Source: Oenanthe sinensis
Taxonomy: Eukaryota > Streptophyta > Magnoliopsida > Apiales > Apiaceae
Length of the DNA stretch: 64,000 nucleotides
Assembly (NCBI GenBank): GCA_028671895.1
Contig: CM053801.1
Span: forward strand, 13,181,375-13,245,374
Direction of reading: 5' to 3'
A model generated the notes under the pieces. That model made no database searches, was not told the origin of the DNA, and was given only the letters and a program-made list of their open reading frames with translations. Made by a program: the position numbers and the translations under genes. Shown here in pieces: positions 38,076 through 48,784 of this stretch (position 1 is its first letter; each line of letters opens with the position of its first letter).

Positions 38076-39007
38076 TTATGCAGCCTAGCCTGGATGATAT
38101 TCTCTCTATGATAATTGCTTTTAGATAGCAGTTTAAAGACGTTTATGTTTATGTTAATCTAATTGAAATTGCGACTTGAAACTCTTGCAATAATTTTTCT
38201 TAATTCCCCAAGGCAAAGTGCTACTGTCTAATTATCTAGCTTCCTGGTTTTTCAGATCTTTAATTTGTTCTATTAATTATTATGGGCTTGTTTACTTGGG
38301 AAAATTAATTCTTTTCAGTTTTTCATTTTTAGAATTTAAATTTTTTCTTAATATTCTGTTTCTAAAAAACTTTGTAGAAAATATATATATATTACTCCCT
38401 TTATAAGTTATAAGTGTGTGTCAGTTTACTTTTTACATGTATTTTAAAGTATAAACGAAAATATATAAACAAATTCATAATAAATTAAAATCAAAGTAGA
38501 AACAAATATATGATCAACAACGATAAAAATGAAGACCAGTTAAAATCAAAATTGGAATATAAATTAATAAATTATATCCAAATATAATTAAGAAATCAAC
38601 TATAATTAATATTTTAATCAAACATTTTTTAGTGTGAGAAATACCATTTCTTTTTCTTATAGTTATTATAGACTTAAAAAATAGTGGTTAGTGATTTGTA
38701 TAATAAATTAGTAATTTATTGATACAAAACATTTTTTAAATTTTTTTATTTTCAAATTATTTAATAAATTCTACGTATATTTTAGTGTATCTTATATCAT
38801 TGTTAGTAAATTTTCTAAATTTGTAAATTAGGTATATAAACTAAAAAACTTTATATTTAAATATAGTTCTCTTTGTTATATATACCGTTAAAATTAAATA
38901 GTAATCATGTAGGAGCTTCTAATATGTAATTATATCACTTTTTAATTTAAAAAAATGAAAAATTTAGTATGAAACAACAAAATGAGAATAGGAAAATAAA
39001 TTAGTTG
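38076..39007. other. 3' flank of DUF789 gene A, AT-rich
   Basis: 3'UTR of gene A, then AT-rich sequence up to the target site of the retrotransposon. Nothing else recognised. Confidence 0.4.
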
Positions 39008-39012
39008 CAAGT
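39008..39012. repeat. Target-site duplication, left copy (CAAGT)
   Basis: CAAGT immediately before the left LTR matches CAAGT at 49253-49257 immediately after the right LTR, marking the staggered cut of a single insertion. Confidence 0.93.
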
Positions 39013-39480
39013 TGTTATGGATTAAAAACTGGGGTGTAGTTAATGCGGTGTATGTCGGAGCTTAACGAGCTTTAATGGCTGCACTTGTGTTTCGTAGCTT
39101 AATTCTGCCTTCACAAGATGCCTACGTATCTCTGTTGGGTTTAGAGAATCAAGCCAAAACGTAGTTCTAAGAATGAGGGGTTAGACCTTTTATATAGACG
39201 TGGAAAGTCTAAGAATTAGAGTAGGTTTATGAACCTTGATTGATAAGGTATTTCCTAGAAGGATTCTGGATCCTTTGTAGAAGCAGTTTCCATGTAGGAA
39301 TAGGTTTCCTTATAGTTGGACATAATTAATTAGCTGTATACTTAGCTAATTAATTAATTACGAATTTATTTATTAATTAGGGTTTCAAGCCTTAATAATT
39401 GGGCTTCCCCTTTGGACCAGATTAGGTACAATTAATGCCACATTAATTGTGTCTTTAGGGCTTACTTTCAACCCATATCA
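39013..39480 (-). repeat. 3' LTR (left copy)
   Basis: 468 bp, TGTTATGG ... CCATATCA on the plus strand. It differs from the other LTR by one C/T change (about 39187) and one G/T change (about 39230). Confidence 0.95.
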
Positions 39481-39494
39481 TTTGCCCCCCAACT
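39481..39494 (-). other. Polypurine tract of the Tat element
   Basis: On the minus strand, AGTTGGGGGGCAAA directly precedes the 3' LTR: the expected site for plus-strand DNA priming. Confidence 0.6.
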
Positions 39495-39779
39495 TCTGTA
39501 AAGTGTGCAATACTTTGTAGAAGTTAAGATTCATGTCCCTGTTGCTCAAGTTCCTATGAAGAATTTTTACAGTTCTTTCCTTATGCTCATCACTATTTTT
39601 CATCAATTTTTGGGGACTTTTCTCTAATTTTAGAGAATTTTCCCAAATTTATTGGTACCCACAGGTATTTTTCCTTAATTTTTAGGAATTTTTCTCTATT
39701 TTTAGAGAATTTTCCCAAATTTATTTGCCTTATAAATCATATTAATGATTTTCTGGCATTTTTTGATATTACTTTCGAG

Positions 39780-40515
39780 TAGGAATCCCAGACAGATTCG
39801 GCCAGGATCCTGCTCGATTCTAGGACTTATTTGAATCCTGGTCGATCAGGATTCCTGGTCGATTCTAGGGTTCATTTGAATCCTGATCGAGTAGGATTCC
39901 TGGTCGATTTTCGACCAGGATCCTAGTCGGTTTTTAGATCAATTTGATTCTTGATCGGGTAGAATTCCTGGTCGATTTTCGACCAGGATCCTAGTCGATT
40001 TTGGTGGCAAAATGTATCCTGATCGAATGAGACTCCTGGTTGTTTATTCGATCAATTTGAATTCTGGTCGAATGAGACTCCTGGTCGTTTATTCGACCAA
40101 TTTGTATTCTGGTCGAATGAGACTCCTGGTCGTTTATTCGACCAATTTGTATCCTGGTCGAATGAGACTCCTGGTCGCTTATTCGACCAATTTGCATCCT
40201 GGTCGAACGAGACTCCTGGTCGTTTATTCGACCAATTTGTATTCTGGTCGAATGAGACTCCTGGTCGTTTATTCGACCAATTTGTATCCTGGTCGAATGA
40301 GACTCCTGGTCGTTTATTCGACCAATTTGTATTCTGGTCGAATGAGACTCCTGGTCGTTTATTCGACCAATTTGTATCCTGGTCGAATGAGACTCCTGGT
40401 CGCTTATTCGACCAATTTGCATCCTGGTCGAATGAGACTCCTGGTCGTTTATTCGATCAATTTGTATTCTGGTCGAATGAGACTCCTAGTCGTTTTCGAC
40501 CAGGATCCTAATTGA
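39780..40515. repeat. 45-bp tandem array in the 3' region of the Tat element
   Basis: Eleven units of 45 bp run from about 40024 to 40515, each with GAATGAGACTCCTGGTCG then TTATTCGACCAATTTG. Units 2-4 and 7-9 show the same order of variants (GTATTC, GTATCC, GCTT/GCATCC), so a five-unit block of 225 bp was duplicated. A related, more degenerate stretch with GTCGATT and GACCAGGATCC motifs extends left to 39780. Because 45 is a multiple of three, both strands stay open as 15-residue repeats; this looks incidental. Tat elements are known for such hypervariable 3' regions. Confidence 0.92.
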
Positions 40516-40711
40516 TTTAGGTCACATCCCGGTTTCTAGTCGCCAGTGCACATGAATTTTTCATAATGGGCCTTGACCCATTTCTATTTTTTTACGCGTT
40601 TCAGGCCTCCTCGATTTTTGGGCCATAGGCTTGCTAGGCCCAACTAGTTTATGGGCCTTATTTTTACCGGCTACAGGAAGTTTAACCGGTTGAGTTACCA
40701 TTTTTTTGCGG

Positions 40712-40719
40712 CTATAAAT
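40712..40719 (+). promoter_or_regulatory. TATA box of the antisense gene of the Tat element
   Basis: CTATAAAT lies 165 bases before the antisense-gene start codon, giving the gene a promoter independent of the LTR. The transcript start would be about 40745. Confidence 0.5.
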
Positions 40720-40876
40720 TAGCGAAGTGAGAACTTCATTTTTCACTTCTCACTTTCTTGGCAAAACTCTCTCAAAATCTTACTCTAGAGCTCTTTAGGC
40801 AAGGCGATTTCCGGCGAGATTTCCCGATCAATCTTCATCCCCTTCGTCCTTTCAAGCATTCATCCATTGAATATCA

Positions 40877-42761
40877 ATGGCCGACTCCCAGGATGCTGCT
40901 CAACAGAAGCTTCTAGCCAGGGCGGCTAAAAGAGGTAACACGGTCGTTATAAACCCTGTTTTTTCATCACTTTCAGATTTGTTGCAAACTATGGGTGATG
41001 AATTCCCAACTTTAGCAGAATTAGACGCCTTCAAATATTCAAGTATTTTTTCAAATCAAGCTCACTGTGATAGGTTTACCAAGTTGTACAAATTACCCCC
41101 CGGTCAAAAATTTGCTTTAGCTGGTCCTGGGGATCGGGCTTGCCACTGGCGGCCCAATAGGTTGTGTATCTTTAGAGACGCCCTCATAGGTGGGCTTAGG
41201 TTTCCATTTCACGAGTTTATTGTTAGACTTTTGGCTGAAGTTAGAATCAATCCTTGTCAATTGAGCCCAAACTCGTGGTTGACCCTCCTTTGCTTTATTG
41301 TTTTATGCCTTAGGAAGAATTTCCCTCTTTCCGTAGCCGTTTTTAGGACAATTTTTCAATTTAAGAATAGTCCAAACTCGATGTTGGGCTGGGTATACAT
41401 TAACCATAGGCAAGGGGTAAGCCCGATTTTTTGTAACAAATCTTTACCCGACACTAACCCTGATTGGAGGAGGGACTTCCTCTATTTGGAATGGGAAGGA
41501 GGAGACTGGGGGACCCTTTTTAGGACCTCCTTCTGCAAGGTGAAAGATGGCAACCCGGGCTTAATCCAGTTGACTCCCGAGGAAAAGCTTGTAGTTGCAG
41601 AATTGGGCCAAGATAAGGGCCAGACTCACTATAGAAAGCTCCTTGAGGAATTTTCATTGAAGGCCGTGGGCCTTTCTCGAGTTTCTGATAATGGTACATT
41701 TCCTTTCTTGACTTGTCGTTCCTTTTCAATTTTTCTGAGCCCGATTTTTATTTCCTTGTTTGTTTTGCAGCTGCCGAAAACATCAATTTTCACTTGGGCG
41801 TGGGTGATCAAGAAACCCATAAGATGCGCAAGGCCCGCGAAGCCCAGGAAGGTCCGATAAAGGAGCCCAATGTTCCCGGCTTCCTTCGACATTGTGAAGG
41901 GGCCCAGAGTAAGGGCAAGGGAAAAAGGCCTCGCGAAGAGGACGAGGATCCAGCAACGGCGGCTTGGAGGCCAAGCTGGGGTATTAGGAAGCAAGACACC
42001 GTTGTGGGGAGTGTCTTGAATTCTGTCGACTGGTCCCAGAACTCGATTCCCCCGGCCGATAAGGCCAAAATTGTTCTGAAGACAGATATTGAGGAGGCAG
42101 AGTCTCTTGGCTCCCAGGCCATAGCCATGGTAAGGCCCAACCCATTTACCTGTCTTTGCTTACTTAATTGTTTGTTTGTTTGTTTGACGTGAATGTGTTA
42201 TTTCTTCAACAGGTTAATACCTATTTTCAGACCATGGCCCATCAGGCCAAGACTTGGCGTTTTTCTGAGAAGGCCCAAAGGGCAGGAAAGGTCAAGGCAG
42301 AGGCCAAGGTGGCCAACTTGGAGAAGAAATTGCTCGAAAAGGAGCAAGAACTGGTTGCGGCCCACGCAGAGCTGCAGGAGCTTAGGGCCGGGAAGAAGGC
42401 CGCGATCGACGAGTACCTGGACTCGGAAGACTTTTACGCTTTTATTGATAAACATGACGATATGGTCTTCCCGGCGACTTGTACTCAGGCCTGGGAAAAA
42501 TGCCTTCAAGCTGTTTTGGCTAAGCATCCCGGCTTATTCGATCCTGCCGAATTCCCCTGCCCAATGGGTCAGCCCCTAGCATTGACTTCAACCGCTGGAG
42601 GGACAGGTTCTGGAGACTTGTCAGGGGGCGAGGCCTTGGATGAGTTTGATCGGGTCTTCGATTCTACCCCTGAGGCTGAGGATAACGCTCAGAAGGAAAC
42701 GGAAGAAGAAGAAAAGGCCGAGGAGGGAGAGAAGGATGACGACACTGAAGACTTCCCTTAG
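40877..42761 (+). CDS. Antisense gene of the Tat element ('putative gypsy type transposon' domain), three exons
   Basis: Exons: 40877-41693, 41771-42129 and 42213-42761, joined by GTACAT...TTTTGCAG and GTAAGG...TTCAACAG introns, give 574 residues. It starts MADSQDAAQQKLLARAAKRG. The N-terminal ~270 residues hold the plant transposon domain catalogued as 'Putative gypsy type transposon' (PF04195, Transposase_28), with FPFHEFIVRLLAEVRINPCQ and LSPNSWLTLLCFIVLCLRKN. The middle is basic (KGKGKRPREEDED), then comes a coiled coil (about residues 410-470: KVANLEKKLLEKEQELVAAH) and an acidic tail ending DDDTEDFP. It runs opposite to gag-pol and ends 420 bases from its stop, tail to tail. Its function is unknown; a nuclear or structural role is speculation. 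Confidence 0.85.
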
Positions 42762-43180
42762 TTTTATTTTCCTGTATTCCTTGTATTCCTCGCATTTCCT
42801 TTAAATTATGTAATCCTGAAGACTTTTTATTTATAAAAAGCCCTTTTGTTGTTTGTCTTCTTCTTTTCGTGCCTTAATATATTTGACAAAATACATTTTA
42901 TTGGGCTTTAGAACAAACGGGATGTTAATCGAAGGGCCAAGCAGGCTTCTTTTTGTCGTAAAAGAACTAATAAAAATTGCCAAACTAGGCTAAACACACA
43001 GGTTTTTGAAGTGCTATAAAGCTGACAATTTTATTAATAATGCCTTCGAGGCTAAAGTGGGCACAGCCCTTACAAAATGAGAATTTTGTCTGGAGCGAAA
43101 AGCTCTTACATCCTAATGGTTTCATTGAACCTTATTTCTACTTAGTTCCTACTAAATATAAGAACTCATAGTTGAATTCT

Positions 43181-46100
43181 TTAAACATAATAGACTTTCA
43201 GGTTTGAAGCATGCCAAGTCCTTGGTACCTCAATACCTTCTAGGGTTTCAAGGATATAGGATCCACCCCCCTTTACTTGCTTTATCTTGTACGGCCCTTC
43301 CCAGTTGGGGGCTAATTTGCCTTTGGGACCTACCCCGGAAGCTTCAGCTTTTCTGAGGACTAACTCCCCTTGCCTGAAAAATCTTTCTTTGACTCTTAAG
43401 TTGTAATAGAAAGATGATTTCTTTTCATATTCGACGATTTTTGAATGAGTTTTGTCCCTGACTTCATCTATCAAGTCTAACGCAAGTTTCATTCCTTCTT
43501 CATTTTCCTCAGGTTCAAAGGCCTTGATTCTGGGGGATACATGTGATATTTCGACTGGAACCACTGCCTCGGCCCCATAGGCCAGGAAGAATGGAGTTGC
43601 ATCAGTAGTAACTTTATGGGTGGTTCTGTATGCCCAGAGTATTGGCAAAAGCTCATCCACCCAAGTATTAGCAGAACGCTCGATCCTTTTCTTGAGACCG
43701 TCAAGGATGATTCGATTGGCTACCTCAGCCTGCCCATTTGCTTGGGGGTGCGCAACAGAAGTGAAGCGTAGATTGATGTCATTATTAGTGCAATATCCTT
43801 TGAATTCTTCATTGTTGAATTGGGTGCCATTGTCCGTCACCAGTATTCGTGGTATTCCATACCTACATATGATGTTTTCCCAGAAGAATTGAGTTACTTG
43901 TCTTGTGGTTATCTTGGATAGTGGTTTAGCCTCGATCCATTTGGTAAAGTAATCGATCGCAACGATCAGGAACTTTCTCTGTCCGCTAGCTATTGGAAAG
44001 GGTCCAAGGATGTCCATTCCCCACATTGCAAAAGGGATAGGGGAATTGATGGATGTCAACATCTCAGGTGGTTGTCTCACAACAGGAGCATGTCTTTGGC
44101 ACCTGTCACATCTTCGTACGTATTCTTTCGAATCTTTTATCAAGTCAGGCCAGTAAAAACCAAGGCGGGTGATTTTATGGGCCAAAGCCCTGCCCCCCAA
44201 GTGTTGGCCGCAGATTCCTTCGTGTACTTCTTTCAAAGCCTCATGACCTTCATCTGGCCTCAAACATTTCAAGTATGGGATAACAAAAGATTTCTTGTAA
44301 AGAATTCCATCAATAAGAGCGTACCTTAAGGCCCTCACGGTGAGTTTTCTGGCTTCCATGGGGTTGTTAGGGGTCCATCCAGATTGAAGATGGGCTCTAA
44401 TTGGGTCCATCCAGTAACTGCCCATATTTATCGGGGCTACCAGCTTTGCATTGACGCTGGGGGTCTTCAAGATTTGGAAGTACACACTCCCCACGTGTTC
44501 ATCTGCTTCTGACGTGGCGAACTTTGACAAGGCATCGGCCTTCGCATTCTCTTCTCTAGGAATATACTCAATCTGACATTCTTCAAACTGCGTCATTATA
44601 GCTTTGACCAACCGGAGGTATTTGATCATAATTTCTTCTCTTGCTTCAAAATCCCCATTCACTTGGGATATAACCAGCTTTGAGTCTCCACAAACTTTGA
44701 GATGCTTGACATTTAGTGCTTTGGCCAAACCTAGGCCTGCTATCAAGGCTTCATATTCGGCCTCATTGTTGGTTGTTGGGAAGTCAAGCTTAATAGCATA
44801 CTCAATAATGAATCCTTCAGGACTCTGTAGTACCAAGCCTGCGCCGCTAGATTTTGTTTTTGATGCCCCATCAAAATTGAGCACCCAATATTCTCTAGGA
44901 GTCTGTCCTCCTTTTTGTGTTGTTTCCTCCGTTTCCTCATTGTCCTGCCCCCCGACTTCTTGGTCGTCAATAGTATATTCGACCACGAAGTCAGCAAGAG
45001 CTTGGGCTTTAATGGCCGTTCGAGGCTTATACTTGATGTCGAATTCTCCTAGCTCAATGGCCCACTTAATCAGTCTTCCACTTGACTTGGGGTTGTGCAT
45101 AATATTCCTCAAGGGTTGATCAGTTAATACTTCGATTTTGTGAGCTTGAAAATAGGGGCGTAGTTTTCTCGAGGCCATTATCAAGGCCAGTGCAAACTTC
45201 TCAACTTTGGAGTAGTTAAGTTCCGCTCCATGCAAAACCTTGCTCACATAATAGACTGGCTTTTGAATTTTCTCTTCTTCCTTTATAAGGACAGCACTCA
45301 AGGCTTTGTCTGATATGGCCAAGTACAAGTATAGGACGTCCTCTGGGCTAGGCTTGGCCAACAACGGGGCTTTAGCCATATATTTCTTCAGTTCCTCAAA
45401 GGCCGTTTGACTTTCTGCTGTCCACTCGAAATTTTTAACTTTTTTCAACGTCTTGAAGAAGGGTAGACATTTGGCAGCAACTCTTCCTGTCAATTTTTGG
45501 ACGTCCCTTACTGTTTTTGGAGGTTCCATGTCGAGTATGGCCTTGATTTTGTCAGGATTGGCCTCAATCCCTCTTTTAGAGACCATCATTCCTAGGAACT
45601 TTCCAGATCCCACGCCAAAGGCGCACTTCGCAGGGTTGAGCATCATATTGTGGTGCCTTAGTACTTCAAAAGCCTCTCGCAGGTGCTCAATATGATCGGC
45701 CTTATCAAGACTTTTGACTAGCATATCATCAACGTAGACCTCCATGGTTTTTCCAATGAGGTGCTTGAAAATTTTGTTTACTAGCCTTTGATAGGTGGCC
45801 CCTGCATTCTTTAACCCAAAGGCCATAACAAGGTAACAAAATACACCAAAGTCAGTGATGAAGGATACCTTGGCAATGTCGTCCTCGTGCATCCGGATTT
45901 GATTGTATCCACTAAAGCCATCCATGAAGCTTAACATCTCATGTCCCGCCGTGGCATCTATGAGGGCATCAATCCTTGGGAGGGGGAAACAATCCTTTGG
46001 GCATGCATCATTCAAATCTGTGAAGTCGACGCACATCCTCCACTTTCCATTGGATTTCCTGACCATTACTGGATTAGCAAGCCATTCGGGATATTGAATT

Positions 46101-48751
46101 TCTTTAATGAATCCAGCCTTCAAGAGCTTTTCCACAGCAAAATTTCTCTTCTTTTGCTTCACCGTTTTTCGCTGTGGATCCACGTTAAGTTTATGAGTGA
46201 TCAGTTCAGGGTTAATTCCCGGCATATCAGCGGCTGTCCAAGCAAATAAGTCTCCATTTTCTTGCAAGAACTTTGTCAATTTTTCTTTCATAGGTTCTTC
46301 TAATGAGGCCCCAATATAGGTGACCTTCTCTGGTTCTCCTGGAGCTAAAGGAATTGGAACCAAGTCCTCAGCTGGTTTCCCCCTTCGTTCTTCGTTTTCT
46401 CTTGAGTCCATGTCCTCTATTGGTAGGACTTGCCCCCCGGCTCCATCGGGTCTCAGGGCTGCCACGTAGCAACTTCTCGCCATTTTCTGGTCTCCTTTCT
46501 CCTCCCCAACACCGTTTCTGGTGGGGAACTTGATTTTTAAGTGATAACTCGAGGCTACCGCCTTAAAAGCATGCAAACCTGTTCTTCCAAGGATGGCGTT
46601 GTATGTAGAAGATGCTTTGACCACCAGAAAAGTTAGCATCTGAGTGACCTCTTTAGGTTCTCTTCCAACTGTCACGGGTAGTTGAATGGTTCCTTCTACT
46701 TTTGATTTCACTCCATTGAAGCCATAGATGGGAACATCCGAAAGGGTTAGTTGGGAATCGTTGTATCCCATCTTTACAAATGCATCATGGAACAAGATAT
46801 CAACAGATGCTCCATTGTCTACCAGGACCCTCTTTACCTCTGAGTTGCCTATCAAAGGGGCAATAACGAGGGGATCATCATGAGGAAACTTTACCCCCTC
46901 CAGGTCTGAGTCATCAAAAGATATAACAGCCTCCGTCCTGGCACGTTTAGGTGCTTCTCCTACCACTTGCATAACTTCTCTTGCGTATGCTTTTCTTGAA
47001 TTCCTAGAAGTCCCCGCAGCAGTGAGTCCTCCGAAAATCATGTTAATAACCGGTCCTCTAGGTTGGGGATTCCTGTCCCGGCCATCATTATTTTTTCTGT
47101 TATCGTCGTGCCTATCATGACTTCCATCCTTGGTGTACTTAGAAAGTTTTCCTCTCCTGATAAGGAATTCGATTTCATCCTTCAATTGTCTACAGTCATC
47201 CGTATTATGCCCGGTATCCCTATGAAATCGGCAAAACGCATTCTTGTTTCTTTTCTCAGGATCAGACTTTAAGGGTTTAGGCCATCTCAAGTCTCGATCT
47301 CTTTCAATATCCATAAGGATTTGACTTCGAAGTGCATTCAGCCTTGCATATTCAGCAAATTTTGGCCCAAAGTTATTTTTCTTAGGAGGGGATTCGGAAT
47401 CCTTATCCGTTTTGGAGTACTTGTCTCGGGCGTCATATTCTTGATCACCCTTTCTCTTCTTGTTATTATTCCCATGTGTAGCCACTGATATAGTGGTTTT
47501 CTTCATGCTTTCTTCTGCCTTGATGTATTTCCCTGCTCTGTCTTGGAGAAGAAGCATATTCTCCGGCGGATGTTTAGCTAGAGATCTCTTGAAATAAGGA
47601 TCAGTCGTCCCCTGCTGTAAGGCTATCATAGCCACCTTCTCATCTAAGTCTGGGACTTTCAAGGCTTCCTTGGTGAAGCGGTTCAGGTAGTCCCTCAGGG
47701 ATTCGTTCTTTCCTTGCTCCAGATTCATGAGAGAAGCCGAGCTTTTTTCGTGCACTCTTCCACTTATAAACTGGCTTATAAAGGCTTTACTGAGTTCTTT
47801 GAAGGATCCAATGGAGTTGGGCGGCAACCGGCTGTACCAACGTTGGGCCATGCCCCCCAGGGTTTGGGGAAACGCCCTACACTTCACAGCATCATTGATA
47901 GGTTGTAGTAGTAATGCATTCGAGAAGGTCCTTACGTGATTAGCTGGATCGCCCGCGCCATCGTACACTTTGATGGTGGGCATCTTGAACTTACTTGAGA
48001 TGTGAGCGTTCATGATGGTTTCGGTAAAAGGCGGCGTGGGATCATCAGGATCTCCGAGGGGCAATAGTTCAGTGGGGTCAGCCCTAGTAATTTCCGTTCT
48101 TCTCCCTCGCGGGGTTTCATCCAGTTCTATGACGTCGGGAGCTTCATACCTTGAGGCTGCCCTTCTATCCTGCCGATCTAAGCTTTTCTTCAATTCTTTG
48201 AGTTCAACCTCGTAGGAAGCAATTTTCTGTTCTAGTGTCCTTCGGGACTGTGAACGCCGGCTTCCTGCGGGCTCTTTACCAGGCCTTCTTCTCCTAGGAT
48301 TGACGTCAGTGTCTTCTGAGCTTTCATCATCAGTTGAGTATGGTCCTGAGAAATCACGGACATCTTCTCTACGCCCATAGTTTTGCGGGGGTTCCAACCC
48401 TCGGATGTAAAGAGGGGGATAAGCTTGGGAGATTCCAAGCCTAGGTTGGGCGACAGTGCTACTAGGGATAACAACAGTAGAAATTTGTGCGTGTGGAGGA
48501 GCAGTAGCAATAAAAGGAGTTTGAGTTACCTGGGATAGCGGGTTGGATCCAAGGACGATGTCCTCAGGATTGGTGGATTGGACGATCTCACTAAACGGAC
48601 CAAGCCTTTGAGTATTAGGACCTTGGGTTCCAGCGGGAACAGTGGTGGTGACAGGGACCTCGGTAGTTTGAGTTTCATCAGGAGGGATGATAGCAGTTGG
48701 ATCACCTGTGGTGGGGACGATGTCTCCTTCAGTTCGCCGTGTTCTTGCCAT
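43181..48751 (-). CDS. Gag-pol polyprotein of the Tat element
   Basis: One uninterrupted frame of 1,856 residues, starting 13 bases after the primer-binding site. In order: Arg/Ser-rich N-terminus; gag (about 245-415); a zinc-knuckle-like CRFHRDTGHNTDDC (507-520); aspartic protease with LVDNGASVDILF (643-654; Asp-Asn-Gly rather than Asp-Thr/Ser-Gly); reverse transcriptase (about 880-1080) with YVDD at 1006-1009; first RNase H (about 1140-1250); a second RNase H of archaeal type (about 1290-1415, FDGASKTKSSGAGLV); integrase with an HHCC finger (about 1509-1551) and a DDE core (Asp1579, Asp1640, Glu1676), no chromodomain. Two short stretches expected in Tat pol seem absent in frame: after residue 872 and after residue 1093, about ten residues each. 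The frame has no stop, but those losses may impair it. Confidence 0.93.
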   Translation of the reverse strand: MARTRRTEGDIVPTTGDPTAIIPPDETQTTEVPVTTTVPAGTQGPNTQRLGPFSEIVQSTNPEDIVLGSNPLSQVTQTPFIATAPPHAQISTVVIPSSTVAQPRLGISQAYPPLYIRGLEPPQNYGRREDVRDFSGPYSTDDESSEDTDVNPRRRRPGKEPAGSRRSQSRRTLEQKIASYEVELKELKKSLDRQDRRAASRYEAPDVIELDETPRGRRTEITRADPTELLPLGDPDDPTPPFTETIMNAHISSKFKMPTIKVYDGAGDPANHVRTFSNALLLQPINDAVKCRAFPQTLGGMAQRWYSRLPPNSIGSFKELSKAFISQFISGRVHEKSSASLMNLEQGKNESLRDYLNRFTKEALKVPDLDEKVAMIALQQGTTDPYFKRSLAKHPPENMLLLQDRAGKYIKAEESMKKTTISVATHGNNNKKRKGDQEYDARDKYSKTDKDSESPPKKNNFGPKFAEYARLNALRSQILMDIERDRDLRWPKPLKSDPEKRNKNAFCRFHRDTGHNTDDCRQLKDEIEFLIRRGKLSKYTKDGSHDRHDDNRKNNDGRDRNPQPRGPVINMIFGGLTAAGTSRNSRKAYAREVMQVVGEAPKRARTEAVISFDDSDLEGVKFPHDDPLVIAPLIGNSEVKRVLVDNGASVDILFHDAFVKMGYNDSQLTLSDVPIYGFNGVKSKVEGTIQLPVTVGREPKEVTQMLTFLVVKASSTYNAILGRTGLHAFKAVASSYHLKIKFPTRNGVGEEKGDQKMARSCYVAALRPDGAGGQVLPIEDMDSRENEERRGKPAEDLVPIPLAPGEPEKVTYIGASLEEPMKEKLTKFLQENGDLFAWTAADMPGINPELITHKLNVDPQRKTVKQKKRNFAVEKLLKAGFIKEIQYPEWLANPVMVRKSNGKWRMCVDFTDLNDACPKDCFPLPRIDALIDATAGHEMLSFMDGFSGYNQIRMHEDDIAKVSFITDFGVFCYLVMAFGLKNAGATYQRLVNKIFKHLIGKTMEVYVDDMLVKSLDKADHIEHLREAFEVLRHHNMMLNPAKCAFGVGSGKFLGMMVSKRGIEANPDKIKAILDMEPPKTVRDVQKLTGRVAAKCLPFFKTLKKVKNFEWTAESQTAFEELKKYMAKAPLLAKPSPEDVLYLYLAISDKALSAVLIKEEEKIQKPVYYVSKVLHGAELNYSKVEKFALALIMASRKLRPYFQAHKIEVLTDQPLRNIMHNPKSSGRLIKWAIELGEFDIKYKPRTAIKAQALADFVVEYTIDDQEVGGQDNEETEETTQKGGQTPREYWVLNFDGASKTKSSGAGLVLQSPEGFIIEYAIKLDFPTTNNEAEYEALIAGLGLAKALNVKHLKVCGDSKLVISQVNGDFEAREEIMIKYLRLVKAIMTQFEECQIEYIPREENAKADALSKFATSEADEHVGSVYFQILKTPSVNAKLVAPINMGSYWMDPIRAHLQSGWTPNNPMEARKLTVRALRYALIDGILYKKSFVIPYLKCLRPDEGHEALKEVHEGICGQHLGGRALAHKITRLGFYWPDLIKDSKEYVRRCDRCQRHAPVVRQPPEMLTSINSPIPFAMWGMDILGPFPIASGQRKFLIVAIDYFTKWIEAKPLSKITTRQVTQFFWENIICRYGIPRILVTDNGTQFNNEEFKGYCTNNDINLRFTSVAHPQANGQAEVANRIILDGLKKRIERSANTWVDELLPILWAYRTTHKVTTDATPFFLAYGAEAVVPVEISHVSPRIKAFEPEENEEGMKLALDLIDEVRDKTHSKIVEYEKKSSFYYNLRVKERFFRQGELVLRKAEASGVGPKGKLAPNWEGPYKIKQVKGGGSYILETLEGIEVPRTWHASNLKVYYV

Positions 48752-48764
48752 GGTTGATGTCTGC

Positions 48765-48782
48765 TTCCCACAGACGGCGCCA
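48765..48782 (-). other. Primer-binding site of the Tat element
   Basis: On the minus strand TGGCGCCGTCTGTGGGAA starts two bases after the 5' LTR. Its first nine bases fit the 3' end of plant tRNA-Asp; the rest matches less well. This is the site for first-strand priming. Confidence 0.75.
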
Positions 48783-48784
48783 AA

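Noticed and set aside
39991..40515. Two overlapping open frames with perfect 15-residue repeats, one on each strand
   Set aside because: They exist only because the 45-bp tandem unit is a multiple of three without stops; there is no start context, homology or codon bias, and the array is noncoding 3' sequence of a retrotransposon.
43489..48783. Numerous open frames on both strands inside the Tat pol region
   Set aside because: They are shadow frames of the 1,856-codon gag-pol.
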